In this document: positions 27,512 to 36,977 of the stretch, piece by piece
Layout of the letters: each line of letters begins with the position of its first letter
Numbering within the stretch: position 1 is the first letter of the stretch
Source of the DNA: Pseudotamlana agarivorans
GTDB lineage: Bacteria; Bacteroidota; Bacteroidia; Flavobacteriales; Flavobacteriaceae
Assembly: GCF_001642835.1 (NCBI RefSeq)
Contig: NZ_LXEI01000007.1
Span: forward strand, 36,225-100,224
Length of the DNA stretch: 64,000 bases
Direction: 5' to 3'
Made by a program: the position numbers and the translations under genes
The notes under the pieces: model-generated
The model's input: only the letters and a program-made list of their open reading frames with translations
Databases searched by the model: none
Told to the model about the DNA's origin: nothing

Positions 27512-28540
27512 ATGATGAAAATAGACCTAAGAAGTGATACGGTAACAAAACCTACAAACGATATGTTAACCGCTATGATGCAAGCTGAAGTTGGTGATGA
27601 TGTATTTCGAGAAGATCCTACAGTAAATATGTTAGAGCAAAAGGTGGCCGATATGTTTGGTAAAGAATCTGCTTTGTTTTTTCCTAGTGGAACTATGGCG
27701 AACCAAACAGCTATTAAATTACATACTAATCCAGGAGAACAGGTTATTTGTGATAAATACGCGCATATTTATAATTATGAATCTGGTGGCGCTTCATTTA
27801 ATAGCGGGGTTTCTTGTAAATTGATTGATGGTAATCGCGGCATGTTTACGGCGAAGCAGGTTATTGAAGCTATTAACCCTGATGATTATTACTATAGTAA
27901 AACGAGTTTGGTTGAAATAGAGAATACAACCAATAAAGGCGGAGGGGCTTGTTGGGATTTTGAAGAGATTCTAGCCATTAGACAAGTTTGTGCAGAAAAT
28001 GGTCTTGGTTTTCATTTAGATGGTGCTCGTTTATGGAACGCCCTTGTAGAGACCAGCGATTCCATAGCTCAGTATGGTAAAGTTTTCGATACGATATCAG
28101 TGTGTTTAAGTAAAGGTTTGGGCTGTCCGGTTGGTTCCGTGCTGGTTGGTGACGCTAAAATCATGAAAGATGCCTTACGGGTTCGAAAAATATTTGGAGG
28201 CAACATGAGGCAAGCGGGATACCTAGCTGCCGCTGGAATTTATGCCTTGGATAACCATGTTGAACGATTAATAGAAGACCATAAAAAGGCCAAAGAAATA
28301 GGGGAGTTTCTAACACAATTATCAGTAGTTAAGTCTGTCGAACCCGTAGAAACTAATATTGTTATTTTTGAATTGAATGATGATATGGATGATAAAAAAT
28401 TTGTTCAAGACCTTGATGATCAACAAATTTATATCATTGGTATGGGCAATAAAAAATTACGCATGGTAACACATTTAAATTATAGCGATACCATGCATAA
28501 TAGATTTATAGAAATATTAAAAAAGCTAGCTGAAAAATAA
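27512..28540 (+). CDS. Threonine aldolase-family PLP enzyme
   Basis: A 342-residue beta-eliminating-lyase-fold enzyme. N-terminal LRSDTVTKPT, PLP region FFPSGTMANQ (about 56-65), Asp in HLDGARLWNA, and Schiff-base Lys in SVCLSKGLGCPVGS (about 200-213). Low-specificity L-threonine aldolases split threonine and allo-threonine into glycine and acetaldehyde. The start may be either of two consecutive ATGs (27512 or 27515). Divergent from prfB. Confidence 0.9.
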   Translation: MMKIDLRSDTVTKPTNDMLTAMMQAEVGDDVFREDPTVNMLEQKVADMFGKESALFFPSGTMANQTAIKLHTNPGEQVICDKYAHIYNYESGGASFNSGVSCKLIDGNRGMFTAKQVIEAINPDDYYYSKTSLVEIENTTNKGGGACWDFEEILAIRQVCAENGLGFHLDGARLWNALVETSDSIAQYGKVFDTISVCLSKGLGCPVGSVLVGDAKIMKDALRVRKIFGGNMRQAGYLAAAGIYALDNHVERLIEDHKKAKEIGEFLTQLSVVKSVEPVETNIVIFELNDDMDDKKFVQDLDDQQIYIIGMGNKKLRMVTHLNYSDTMHNRFIEILKKLAEK

Positions 28541-28575
28541 ATTAGCTTGAAATCCATTTTTCTAAAACTATTGAA

Positions 28576-28905
28576 TTAAGCTTCTTTTTCCTTAACTTCA
28601 GCTGAAGGAGCATTCGTTTTTACAGACTCAATGCCGTTTTCCATTCCAGATTCTGAAGCATACATTTGGCTTGTTCCTACAATTTGACCGTTAGCAGCTT
28701 TTAAATTAAAGTGAAATTTTCCGTTGGCAGCCGTCTTACGTTCAAATTTTGTGTCGTCTGCACAATTGGTTTTTACAGATTCAATTCCATTTTTTGCACC
28801 AGCTTTATCAGCATAACCTTGGCTAGCTAAGATAATCTGACTGTTTTTTGCTTTTAAATGAAAATAGTATTTGTCGTTGTTTTCACTTTGAAATAATTCG
28901 AACAT
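28576..28905 (-). CDS. YegP-family protein (two DUF1508 repeats)
   Basis: A 109-residue cytoplasmic protein built from two tandem DUF1508 units: about 9-50 (KYYFHLKAKNSQIILASQGYA ... GIESVKTN) and about 57-100 (KFHFNLKAANGQIVGTSQMYA ... GIESVKTN). Family members are small beta-alpha dimers of unknown function, seen in UPF0339. Single gene. Confidence 0.9.
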   Translation of the reverse strand: MFELFQSENNDKYYFHLKAKNSQIILASQGYADKAGAKNGIESVKTNCADDTKFERKTAANGKFHFNLKAANGQIVGTSQMYASESGMENGIESVKTNAPSAEVKEKEA

Positions 28906-28995
28906 AATTTTGATTTTTAAGATTAGAAACTAAAAATAAGAGAATTTCATTTATTTTACTATTTCTGTGCTTAAAAAAAGTTCAAAATTCTCGAT

Positions 28996-29319
28996 TTACT
29001 TAAATAAATCCATTCCTGGAATATTAGGCATGCCTTCTTTAGCAACGGCTGCTAATTCAGCTTCGTTTACCTGTGTAGCTTTTGCAATGGCTTTATTTAG
29101 TGTTAGAATTAAATAATCCTCCAACTCTTCTTTGTCATTTAATAAACTTTCATCGATGTCAATAGACTTTATTGTACGATTGGCCGTTAATGTTACTTTT
29201 AATTTGAGGTCGTGACTATTTTCATCTACTAATACAGTGTCTAAGCGCTTTTTGGTATCTTCTACTTTTTGTTGGGTTTCTTTAAGTTTTCCCATCATAC
29301 CCATCATATCTCCAAACAT
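28996..29319 (-). CDS. YbaB/EbfC-family nucleoid-associated protein
   Basis: A 107-residue DNA-binding protein with Met/Gly-rich N-terminus [26 protein letters not shown] and C-terminal NIPGMDLFK, typical of YbaB. Forms tweezer-like dimers on DNA. An upstream in-frame ATG at 29379 exists, but the promoter at 29347-29376 lies between, so 29319 is the start. In many bacteria it neighbours dnaX/recR; not here. Confidence 0.92.
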   Translation of the reverse strand: MFGDMMGMMGKLKETQQKVEDTKKRLDTVLVDENSHDLKLKVTLTANRTIKSIDIDESLLNDKEELEDYLILTLNKAIAKATQVNEAELAAVAKEGMPNIPGMDLFK

Positions 29320-29346
29320 AGTTTTTCTTTTTTTATTAATTTTACA

Positions 29347-29376
29347 CAAAATTAGTAAAGTATTTATTGAAATCAA
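29347..29376 (-). promoter_or_regulatory. Bacteroidota-type promoter for the YbaB gene
   Basis: Minus strand TTG (plus 29374-29376), 19-nt spacer, TAATTTTG (plus 29347-29354). Start codon at 29319. Confidence 0.65.
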
Positions 29377-29553
29377 CACAAAACCTCCAAATAGGTTAGG
29401 TTTAAAACCATATGATTTACTTCCGAACGCTTATCAAGTTCATTATAATTATTAGAGTTGCTATGGAAACATATTATTAAAAGGAACGAATAATACGAAT
29501 TCATGCATTTTCTGTCTCCAAAACACTTAAATTTAAAAGGTAAATCGTATAAA

Positions 29554-31695
29554 ATGAAAATTCAAGTTTATATTCTCATCTTAAGCCTTATTTTTGCCCA
29601 CTCTTGTAAAAAAGATAATAAGATGATAGAAAAAACAACTCAAGTTCAAGCTCCTGTAGCAAAACAAATTCCTCATAAATTAAGTATCCATGACGACGAT
29701 AGAATGGATAACTATTATTGGTTAAATGATAGAGAAAACCCTGAGGTGATCGATTATCTTAATAAAGAAAATGATTATACCAAAGCATTGATGGCACATA
29801 CTGAAGACTTTCAGAAAACGCTATTTGAAGAGATGAAGTCGAGAATAAAGGAAGATGATACTTCGGTGCCTTATAAATTGAATGGTTATTGGTATATCAC
29901 AAAATATGAAGCTGGCAAGGATTATCCAATATACACTAGAAAAAAAGGCTCATTAGAGGCTGATGAAGAAATTCTTTTCGATTGTAATGAGATGGCGAAA
30001 GATCAAGCTTACTTTAGTCTTGGCGGACTCTCGATTAGTCCAGACAACACCATGGCAGCTTTCGCAGTCGATTTAGTAAGTAGAAGGCAATACACGATTC
30101 AAATTAAAAATTTAGTGACCGGTGAAATTTATTCCGATGAAATAAAAAACACCACCGGAAGTGCGGTATGGGCAAACGATAATAAAACTCTTTTTTATAC
30201 ACGAAAAGATGCCGTTACCTTACGATCAGAAAAAGTATTTAAGCATAAAATCCATACTGATAGTACAGAAGATATTGAAGTGTTTTATGAAGAAAATGAA
30301 ACCTTCAACACCTTTGTTTATAAGTCAAAATCTAAGAAATACATTATAATAGGTTCATCGAGTACACTGTCTTCAGAATATCGCTTTTTAGATGCTGATA
30401 CCCCAGATGAAGATTTTACTATTTTTCAGGAACGTACAGAAAATTTGGAGTATACCATTGCTCATTACGATGATAGTTTTTACATCATATCCAATATTGA
30501 TAAGGCAACAAACTTTAAAATATCTAAAACGAATTTAAAGGACACTTCAAAGGATGTTTGGAAAGATGTAATTCCTCACCGAAACCATGTTTTAATTGAA
30601 GATTTAGAGATTTTTAATGACTATTTAGTGGTTAATGAGCGTGAAAACGGACTCAATAAATTGCGTATTATGAGTTGGGATGGTAAAGAGGATTATTATT
30701 TACCTTTTGAAAGTGAAACTTATACCACGTATATAGGTAATAACCCGGATTTTGAAAGTCCTATTTTACGTTATTCCTATAACTCTTTAACATCACCAAG
30801 TTCGGTTATTGACTATAATTTCAAGACGAAAGAAAGTGAGATAAAAAAGGAGCAGGAGGTTCTTGGTGGAAAGTTTAATAAAGAAAATTACGAATCGAAA
30901 CGTATTTGGGCAACAGCGCGTGATGGCGTAAAAGTTCCTATGTCATTAGTGTATAAAAAAGGGGTGAAATTTGACGGATCAGCACCTTTATTACAATACG
31001 CTTATGGTTCGTATGGTTCTACCATAGATCCTTCGTTTTCTACGGTACGTTTAAGCTTGTTAGACCGTGGTTTTATATATGCCATAGCACATATTAGAGG
31101 CGGGGAGTATTTAGGTCGTGAGTGGTATGAAAACGGTAAGTTACTTACTAAAATGAACACATTTACCGATTATATTGATTGTTCTAAGTATTTAATTGAC
31201 CAAAAATACACGTCTAATAAGCACCTTTATGCTTATGGAGGTTCTGCTGGCGGATTGCTCATGGGAGCTGTTATTAATATGAATCCAGAATTATATAACG
31301 GTGTGTTAGCGGCAGTACCTTTTGTTGACGTAGTTACAACCATGTTAGACGATACTATACCTTTAACGACAGGAGAATATGACGAGTGGGGGAATCCTAA
31401 CGAGCAAGAATATTATCATTATATGAAATCCTATTCACCTTATGATAATGTAAAAGCTCAAGAATATCCTAATATGTTAGTAACCACAGGTCTTCATGAT
31501 TCTCAGGTGCAATATTGGGAACCTGCTAAGTGGGTGGCTAAATTGAGAACCGAGAAAACGGATTCAAATAAATTATTACTTCATACTGATATGGATTCAG
31601 GTCATGGAGGGGCTTCAGGGCGTTTTGAAAGCCTAAAGGAGGTTGCTTTAGAGTACGCGTTTTTATTAGATTTAGAGGGAATTCATGGTCAGTAG
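29554..31695 (+). CDS. ptrB: S9 oligopeptidase B-type lipoprotein
   Basis: A 713-residue prolyl-oligopeptidase-family serine peptidase. The N-terminal beta-propeller covers about 30-430 and the alpha/beta-hydrolase domain about 440-713. Nucleophile elbow YGGSAGG, later Asp region TGLHDSQVQYWEP, and catalytic His in DSGHGGASGRF; these match oligopeptidase B, which cuts after Arg/Lys in short peptides. The start is taken as ATG 29554 (MKIQVYILILSLIFAHSC), giving a lipoprotein signal with Cys at about 19. An ATG at 29503 would bury this signal. Periplasmic or outer-membrane attachment is inferred. Confidence 0.88.
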   Translation: MKIQVYILILSLIFAHSCKKDNKMIEKTTQVQAPVAKQIPHKLSIHDDDRMDNYYWLNDRENPEVIDYLNKENDYTKALMAHTEDFQKTLFEEMKSRIKEDDTSVPYKLNGYWYITKYEAGKDYPIYTRKKGSLEADEEILFDCNEMAKDQAYFSLGGLSISPDNTMAAFAVDLVSRRQYTIQIKNLVTGEIYSDEIKNTTGSAVWANDNKTLFYTRKDAVTLRSEKVFKHKIHTDSTEDIEVFYEENETFNTFVYKSKSKKYIIIGSSSTLSSEYRFLDADTPDEDFTIFQERTENLEYTIAHYDDSFYIISNIDKATNFKISKTNLKDTSKDVWKDVIPHRNHVLIEDLEIFNDYLVVNERENGLNKLRIMSWDGKEDYYLPFESETYTTYIGNNPDFESPILRYSYNSLTSPSSVIDYNFKTKESEIKKEQEVLGGKFNKENYESKRIWATARDGVKVPMSLVYKKGVKFDGSAPLLQYAYGSYGSTIDPSFSTVRLSLLDRGFIYAIAHIRGGEYLGREWYENGKLLTKMNTFTDYIDCSKYLIDQKYTSNKHLYAYGGSAGGLLMGAVINMNPELYNGVLAAVPFVDVVTTMLDDTIPLTTGEYDEWGNPNEQEYYHYMKSYSPYDNVKAQEYPNMLVTTGLHDSQVQYWEPAKWVAKLRTEKTDSNKLLLHTDMDSGHGGASGRFESLKEVALEYAFLLDLEGIHGQ

Positions 31696-31768
31696 AAAAA
31701 AAAGTTTTACTTTTGTACGGTTTCAAGCTGTTTTGCTTCATAAAGTAAGCAGTTTCTAAAAAGCATTT

Positions 31769-32806
31769 ATGGAACAAAGAAATCAAGTTTATAATAACGT
31801 ATTAGATTTGGTAGGTAATACACCACTTGTCAAACTTAATCGAATAACTTCTGAGTTTAAAGGTGACTTTTACGCAAAAGTTGAAGCCTTTAACCCAGGA
31901 CAATCTTCCAAAGATAGAATAGCACTTTATATTATTGAACAGGCAGAAAAGAAAGGCATCCTTTCTCCAGGTGATACCATTATCGAAACAACTTCTGGTA
32001 ACACAGGATTCAGTATTGCTATGGTAAGTATCATTAAAGGATACGATTGTGTACTTGCTGTGAGCTCAAAGTCTTCTCCAGATAAGATTGACATGCTGAA
32101 AACGATGGGAGCTAAGGTTTATGTGTGTCCTGCGCATGTTAGTGCCGACGATCCACGTTCTTATTATGAAGTTGCAAAACGTCTACATAGCGAAATGAAA
32201 GGTTCTGTGTATATCAATCAGTATTTTAATCAACTGAATATCGATGCACACTATTATTCTACAGGTCCAGAAATTTGGAAGCAAACAGAAGGTAAAATCA
32301 CCCATCTTGTTGCATGTAGCGGAACCGGAGGAACCATTTCAGGAACAGCTAAGTATTTAAAGGAACAAAATCCGAATATTAAAGTAATAGGTGTTGATGC
32401 TTTTGGTTCAGTGATTAAAAAATATCATGAAACCAGAGAGTTTGACGAAAAAGAAATTTATCCTTATCGTATTGAAGGTTTAGGAAAGAATTTAATTCCT
32501 GGAGCAACAGATTTTGATGTGATTGATAAATTTGTGAAAGTTACCGATGAGGAAAGTGCACACACCGCTAGAGAATTAGCTAGAACAGAAGGTATGCTTG
32601 TAGGATATACATCAGGTGCTGCGATGCAAGCTATTAAACAGCTTGAAGAAAATGGTGAATTTGGTGAAAATGATAAAGTAGTTATTATTTTTCCAGATCA
32701 TGGTGCAAGATATATGAGTAAAGTTTATAGTGACAAATGGATGAGTGATCAAGGTTTCTTTGATAGTATTAATGAAGCGGCAGAGAACATTCAGTACATA
32801 AAATAA
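31769..32806 (+). CDS. Cysteine synthase-family PLP enzyme (possible cysteate synthase)
   Basis: A 345-residue fold-type II PLP enzyme. Schiff-base Lys48 in [10 protein letters not shown], asparagine loop TSGNTG at 75-80, and phosphate-binding GTGGTISG near 190. The family includes O-acetylserine sulfhydrylase, cystathionine beta-synthase and cysteate synthase; sequence reading alone does not choose. NPGQSSKDR differs from the usual NPaGSvKDR of CysK, and the protein is longer than CysK. The next gene is an alpha-oxoamine synthase, the family that condenses cysteate or serine with acyl-CoA, which makes cysteate synthesis a reasonable hypothesis. A good terminator separates them. Confidence 0.82.
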   Translation: MEQRNQVYNNVLDLVGNTPLVKLNRITSEFKGDFYAKVEAFNPGQSSKDRIALYIIEQAEKKGILSPGDTIIETTSGNTGFSIAMVSIIKGYDCVLAVSSKSSPDKIDMLKTMGAKVYVCPAHVSADDPRSYYEVAKRLHSEMKGSVYINQYFNQLNIDAHYYSTGPEIWKQTEGKITHLVACSGTGGTISGTAKYLKEQNPNIKVIGVDAFGSVIKKYHETREFDEKEIYPYRIEGLGKNLIPGATDFDVIDKFVKVTDEESAHTARELARTEGMLVGYTSGAAMQAIKQLEENGEFGENDKVVIIFPDHGARYMSKVYSDKWMSDQGFFDSINEAAENIQYIK

Positions 32807-32825
32807 CTTCCTATGGAAGTGTGTT

Positions 32826-32872
32826 AAAAGAGATTATCTTTTACTTTAAAAGTAAAAAATGATCTCTTTTTT
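32826..32872 (+). terminator. Terminator after the cysteine-synthase-like gene
   Basis: Long stem of about 20 bp with one mismatch and one G-T pair (AAAAGAGAT ... ATCTCTTTT at the base), followed by a T run. Confidence 0.75.
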
Positions 32873-33056
32873 CATTTAACAAATAATTGAGCATTAAAAA
32901 TTATGTTCAATGCTAATAAATATTTAATTTTGCGCCAATTGACTTCAAACCAAACTTGCTTTTTTTTATATCATTTTCAACGTTAATTTGATGTTGATGA
33001 AAAGTGTTAGAGTTTAAAGTTTTACCATAATTTAATTGCAACAAGATTTATAATAA

Positions 33057-34316
33057 ATGAGAGATTTATTTGATAAAATTTATAAGGATAAGGGACCATT
33101 AGGAAAATGGGCGTCTCAAGCTGAAGGCTATTTTGTTTTTCCAAAGCTGGAAGGAGAAATTTCAAATCGTATGAAATTTCAAGGAAAAGACGTTATCACT
33201 TGGAGTATTAATGATTATTTAGGTTTAGCTAATCATCCAGAAGTAAGAAAAGTGGATGCTGAGGCAGCAGCACAATACGGTTCGGCTTACCCTATGGGGG
33301 CTAGAATGATGTCTGGACATACCGATTTACATGAAAAACTTCAAAACGAATTGGCTTCATTCGTTCAGAAAGAAGCAGCTTATCTTTTAAATTTTGGTTA
33401 TCAAGGTATGGTGTCTACCATTGACGCTTTGGTTGCAAAAGATGATATTATTGTTTATGATGTAGATGCACATGCTTGTATTATTGATGGTGTACGTTTA
33501 CACATGGGTAAACGTTTTACTTATAAGCACAATGACGTTGAAAGTTTAGAGAAAAACTTGGAGCGTGCTACAAAAATGGCCGAACAAACCGGAGGTGGAA
33601 TTTTGGTTATTTCTGAAGGTGTTTTTGGTATGCGAGGCGAGCAAGGGCGTTTAAAAGAAATTGTTGCACTTAAAAAGAAATTCAACTTTAGATTATTTGT
33701 TGATGATGCTCATGGTTTTGGAACTTTAGGAGCTACTGGTGCTGGAGCAGGCGAGGAGCAAGGTGTTCAAGCGGATATAGATGTGTATTTTGCAACTTTC
33801 GCAAAATCTTTAGCTAGTACAGGAGCATTTATTGCTGGAGATCAAGAAATTATTGATTATTTAAAATACAATTTACGCTCTCAAATGTTTGCAAAATCAT
33901 TGCAAATGCAATTGGTAGTTGGTGCACTTAAGCGTTTAGAAATGCTTAAAACCATGCCTGAATTGAAAAATAAATTGTGGGAGAATGTTAACGCTTTACA
34001 GTCTGGTTTAAAAGAGCGTGGTTTTGATATTGGTACGACACAAAGTTGTGTAACTCCTGTTTATTTAAAAGGAAGTATTCCTGAAGCTATGGCTTTGGTA
34101 CGTGATTTACGTGAAAATTACGGTATATTTTGCTCTATAGTAGTATATCCAGTGATACCTAAGGGTATGATTTTATTAAGATTAATCCCAACGGCTACGC
34201 ATACATTAGAAGATGTTTCAGAAACATTAGATGCTTTTGATGCTATTCGTGAGCGTTTAGAAAACGGAACATATAAGCGTTTATCCGCAGCTGTTATGGC
34301 AGCCATGGGTGAGTAG
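33057..34316 (+). CDS. Alpha-oxoamine synthase (serine palmitoyl-/cysteate acyltransferase type)
   Basis: A 419-residue fold-type I PLP enzyme of the family of AONS, KBL and serine palmitoyltransferase. Lys250 in TFAKSLASTGAFIAG forms the Schiff base; Asp217 and His219 in VDDAHGFG and the PLP-stacking His139 in VDAHACI are present. In Bacteroidota this subgroup makes long-chain bases: 3-ketosphinganine from serine (SPT) or capnine precursor from cysteate. A cysteate-fatty acyltransferase of this family is known in Flavobacterium johnsoniae. Choosing between SPT and the cysteate enzyme needs a phylogeny. The neighbours (cysteine-synthase-like upstream, GNAT-like protein convergent) suit a lipid role. 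Confidence 0.85.
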   Translation: MRDLFDKIYKDKGPLGKWASQAEGYFVFPKLEGEISNRMKFQGKDVITWSINDYLGLANHPEVRKVDAEAAAQYGSAYPMGARMMSGHTDLHEKLQNELASFVQKEAAYLLNFGYQGMVSTIDALVAKDDIIVYDVDAHACIIDGVRLHMGKRFTYKHNDVESLEKNLERATKMAEQTGGGILVISEGVFGMRGEQGRLKEIVALKKKFNFRLFVDDAHGFGTLGATGAGAGEEQGVQADIDVYFATFAKSLASTGAFIAGDQEIIDYLKYNLRSQMFAKSLQMQLVVGALKRLEMLKTMPELKNKLWENVNALQSGLKERGFDIGTTQSCVTPVYLKGSIPEAMALVRDLRENYGIFCSIVVYPVIPKGMILLRLIPTATHTLEDVSETLDAFDAIRERLENGTYKRLSAAVMAAMGE

Positions 34317-34339
34317 TTTATTTATAAATAGATAGTATA

Positions 34340-34373
34340 AAAAAATCCGATTCAATTTTGAATCGGATTTTTT
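34340..34373. terminator. Bidirectional terminator
   Basis: Perfect stem AAAAAATCCGATTC / GAATCGGATTTTTT (34340-34353, 34360-34373) with a 6-nt loop, between convergent genes. Confidence 0.9.
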
Positions 34374-34376
34374 ATT

Positions 34377-35498
34377 TTATGAAAGTTCTTTTCTAAATGT
34401 TTTTCTTCTTTTGATAACAACAGGGTCAAAATGCTTCCATATTTTTTTGATAGCTTCGTTGTCCTCTAATTCAGGGGTTCTATAGCAGGTTTCTATACCT
34501 TTTTCCTTAAATGTATTGTAATATTCGTTAAAGATTATAGCATGAACACCTCGATTTTGATAATCGGGATGAACACCTATTAAGTAGAAATCTGCCGTTT
34601 TACTATTTTTTTTAGCATCCAAAATATATTTAAATCCAAAGGGAAACAGTCGGCCTTTTGCCTTTTGTAAGGCTTCAGAAAATGAAGGCATAACAATAGC
34701 GAAAGCTACAAGTTCTTTTTTGTTATCTACAACAAACTTTATGTATTCCGGATTTATAAAACTGATAAATTTCTTCTTGAAATAAGCCTTTTGTATATCG
34801 TTAATAGCAACAAATGATGATAGTGAGGCGTATGTTTGGTTAAATAAATCAAACATTTTATCCACATACGGCATGACATCGGATGTTTTTGTGAAATTTA
34901 AAGCGCTTAATTGATACCTCTTTTTTATTAAGGTTTGTGCTTTTAAGAAAAACTCTGGTTTTACATTTTCGAAAGGAAAAATACTTTCAGAATATGTTTT
35001 TTCAACTTTATAGTTAGCTGCTTCGTAATGTTTAATGTAGTATGGATGGTTATACCAAGTAACCATACAAGAAAGGGAGTCAAATCCTTCGGTTAAAACG
35101 CCTACCTTGTCTAGGTTTGAAAACCCTACAGGTCCTTCAGTATATTCTAAATTAAAAGACTTTCCTATCTCTTCAACTTTATTTAGTAAGGTTTGAGACA
35201 CTTCAAGGTCATCAATAAAATCAAACCAGCCAAAACGCATTTTTTTTTGGTTTTGACCTTTAATTTCAAGCCAATTAACTATAGCAGCAACGCGTCCTAC
35301 GATTTCATCATTTTTATATGCCAAAAACAAACGTGCTTCGGCATCATTGAAAACGGGGTTTTCTTTTTTGTTAAATGATTTAATTTCTTGACTTATAATT
35401 GGAGGTGTCCAATATTTAGAGTCCTTATATAGTTTGAAAGGAAATTTTACAAATGCTTTAAGATCCTTTTTAGTTTTAACCTCTTTTAATTTTATCAT
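34377..35498 (-). CDS. GNAT-fold protein of unknown substrate (YghO-like)
   Basis: A 373-residue protein with two acetyltransferase-like parts: an N-terminal part (about 40-150; EARLFLAYKNDEIVGRVAAIVN, then EGPVGFSN) and a C-terminal part (about 225-345; DFYLIGVHPDYQNRGVHAIIFNEYY, the acyl-CoA pyrophosphate-loop region QNRGVH). Similar proteins in Bacteroidota are usually unnamed. Bacterial ceramide synthases outside Bacteroidota belong to a GNAT-like group, so an N-acyltransferase role next to the alpha-oxoamine synthase is an attractive guess, not shown. Convergent with that gene across a shared terminator. Confidence 0.7.
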   Translation of the reverse strand: MIKLKEVKTKKDLKAFVKFPFKLYKDSKYWTPPIISQEIKSFNKKENPVFNDAEARLFLAYKNDEIVGRVAAIVNWLEIKGQNQKKMRFGWFDFIDDLEVSQTLLNKVEEIGKSFNLEYTEGPVGFSNLDKVGVLTEGFDSLSCMVTWYNHPYYIKHYEAANYKVEKTYSESIFPFENVKPEFFLKAQTLIKKRYQLSALNFTKTSDVMPYVDKMFDLFNQTYASLSSFVAINDIQKAYFKKKFISFINPEYIKFVVDNKKELVAFAIVMPSFSEALQKAKGRLFPFGFKYILDAKKNSKTADFYLIGVHPDYQNRGVHAIIFNEYYNTFKEKGIETCYRTPELEDNEAIKKIWKHFDPVVIKRRKTFRKELS

Positions 35499-35533
35499 AC
35501 TTCTATAATCGATTTTTGAGTAACTTCTTTGAG

Positions 35534-36538
35534 TTAATCAAAATCGACGTCTTCTTTTTTTCTTTTTTCAATAGGTTCAGGTGTCGCATTCTTTTTGTCG
35601 GTGTTCCCTACGTTGTTAGGTATACCATTTTCCTCATCATCTACAGTATTATCGACTTTAGGTTTTTTGTCTTTATGGAAATCTAAACGATATGATGCTC
35701 CAAAATTAACGCTAAAAACAGAAGGTGTATCTTTGGTGTTGAATGTAATTGCGCTATCCAATTGAAGATCTTTATTCAATAAATAAGCGCCACCTAATCT
35801 AAATAAATTATCGGCATAGAAATCACTCTGTATTCCTTGAGTTTCGGCAAATATAACCCATTTCATAGTGACTGCGTGGGTTAATGTTAAAATATACTGG
35901 AAGTCAGACTGGTCGGTTCCAATTCTGTCCTTAATGAAGTTCATGACAAAAACCCAACCATTGGCAAAATTGTTTTGCGTAGCAATCATTACTTTAGGGC
36001 TGAAACCTTCAATGCCTGGTGCTGTAAACGGATTGTCGGCAGCGTCAATGTTACCACCTAAATAAACAGAAACAGCAGGAATTAATGATTTCCATTTAAA
36101 GGTTCTGTTGGCTTTCCAGCTATATAGATTAGGTTTTTCTTCTGGTTTGTTTTTTAAGGGATCGTAAACCAAATACTTGGCACCAATGGTGAAAAATTTG
36201 AAATTTGAACGATTGTATTCATAATCGTAAGTAGAGGTATAGGTTTGTGTGTCGTTTTGGTATGTGCCTTCAATACTAATTTCAAGTGGTTCCCATAATA
36301 AACCGTATCTAGCAGCAAAGTCAATACCGAATCCCGAAGCTTCATAAGCTGCGGCAGGAGTACGTTTTTCTTTTATAAAATAAGGTCCTGCTTCAAATTG
36401 CACCACATTAGTTCCTACTGAAAAAGCGCTTCTTGAAACACCAGGTCTATTGGAGTTAATAACTTCAGTGTATTGACAATAGCCTTGGGAAGTTGCTAAA
36501 CATAACAGAAAAAACAATGCAGATTTAAGTAGGTTCAT
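35534..36538 (-). CDS. Outer-membrane beta-barrel protein (phenol MetA-like transporter)
   Basis: A 334-residue protein with signal peptide (1-21, cleavage near GYCQ) and an antiparallel beta-strand pattern throughout, starting NSNRPGVSRSAFSVGTNVVQFEAGPYF, which is typical of the Phenol_MetA_deg / 'transporter' family of outer-membrane channels in Flavobacteriaceae. The last 45 residues form an unusual charged, low-complexity tail (DKKPKVDNTVDDEENG ... EKRKKEDVDFD). The cargo is unknown. It lies 35 bp upstream (gene order on the minus strand) of the GNAT-like gene, so the two may share a transcript. Confidence 0.8.
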   Translation of the reverse strand: MNLLKSALFFLLCLATSQGYCQYTEVINSNRPGVSRSAFSVGTNVVQFEAGPYFIKEKRTPAAAYEASGFGIDFAARYGLLWEPLEISIEGTYQNDTQTYTSTYDYEYNRSNFKFFTIGAKYLVYDPLKNKPEEKPNLYSWKANRTFKWKSLIPAVSVYLGGNIDAADNPFTAPGIEGFSPKVMIATQNNFANGWVFVMNFIKDRIGTDQSDFQYILTLTHAVTMKWVIFAETQGIQSDFYADNLFRLGGAYLLNKDLQLDSAITFNTKDTPSVFSVNFGASYRLDFHKDKKPKVDNTVDDEENGIPNNVGNTDKKNATPEPIEKRKKEDVDFD

Positions 36539-36682
36539 AAGCTTTGGTTAAAAAATCCTTAAATATGAAGTTATTAAAGGATGTTCAAATATAGATATTT
36601 TATAGTTTTTTTATCATTATTCAGCTTTTTTTCAGGAGATAGAATTGTATTTTTGCTATAAATTACAATCAAAAGTTAAAAA

Positions 36683-36946
36683 ATGGGGTTATTAAGAACC
36701 ATACTTATAATTGCGTTAGTTTATTACGGATTAAAAATACTATCAAGAATTTTTGCTCCTTACTTGATAAAATATGCTTCAAAAAAGGCTGAAGAACGCT
36801 TTGGAGGACAATTTGGACAATTTCAAAAAGCACCAAGAAAAGAAACAGATAAAAGAGAAGGGGAGGTGACTATAGATAAAATGCCTCAAACAAAAACTTC
36901 AAATAAACAGGTGGGTGATTATGTTGATTTCGAAGAAATAGATTAA
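36683..36946 (+). CDS. DUF4834-family small membrane protein
   Basis: An 87-residue protein: one N-terminal membrane helix (about 4-26), a basic amphipathic stretch (YASKKAEERFGGQFGQFQ) and a hydrophilic tail ending GDYVDFEEID. This is the DUF4834 pattern, restricted to Bacteroidota; function unknown. It lies 31 bp upstream of the YfhO gene on the same strand. A -7-like TATTTTTG is at 36648-36655, 28 bp before the start. Confidence 0.85.
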   Translation: MGLLRTILIIALVYYGLKILSRIFAPYLIKYASKKAEERFGGQFGQFQKAPRKETDKREGEVTIDKMPQTKTSNKQVGDYVDFEEID

Positions 36947-36977
36947 TTTTCGCAATCATTAGAATTAAAGCCAGTTT

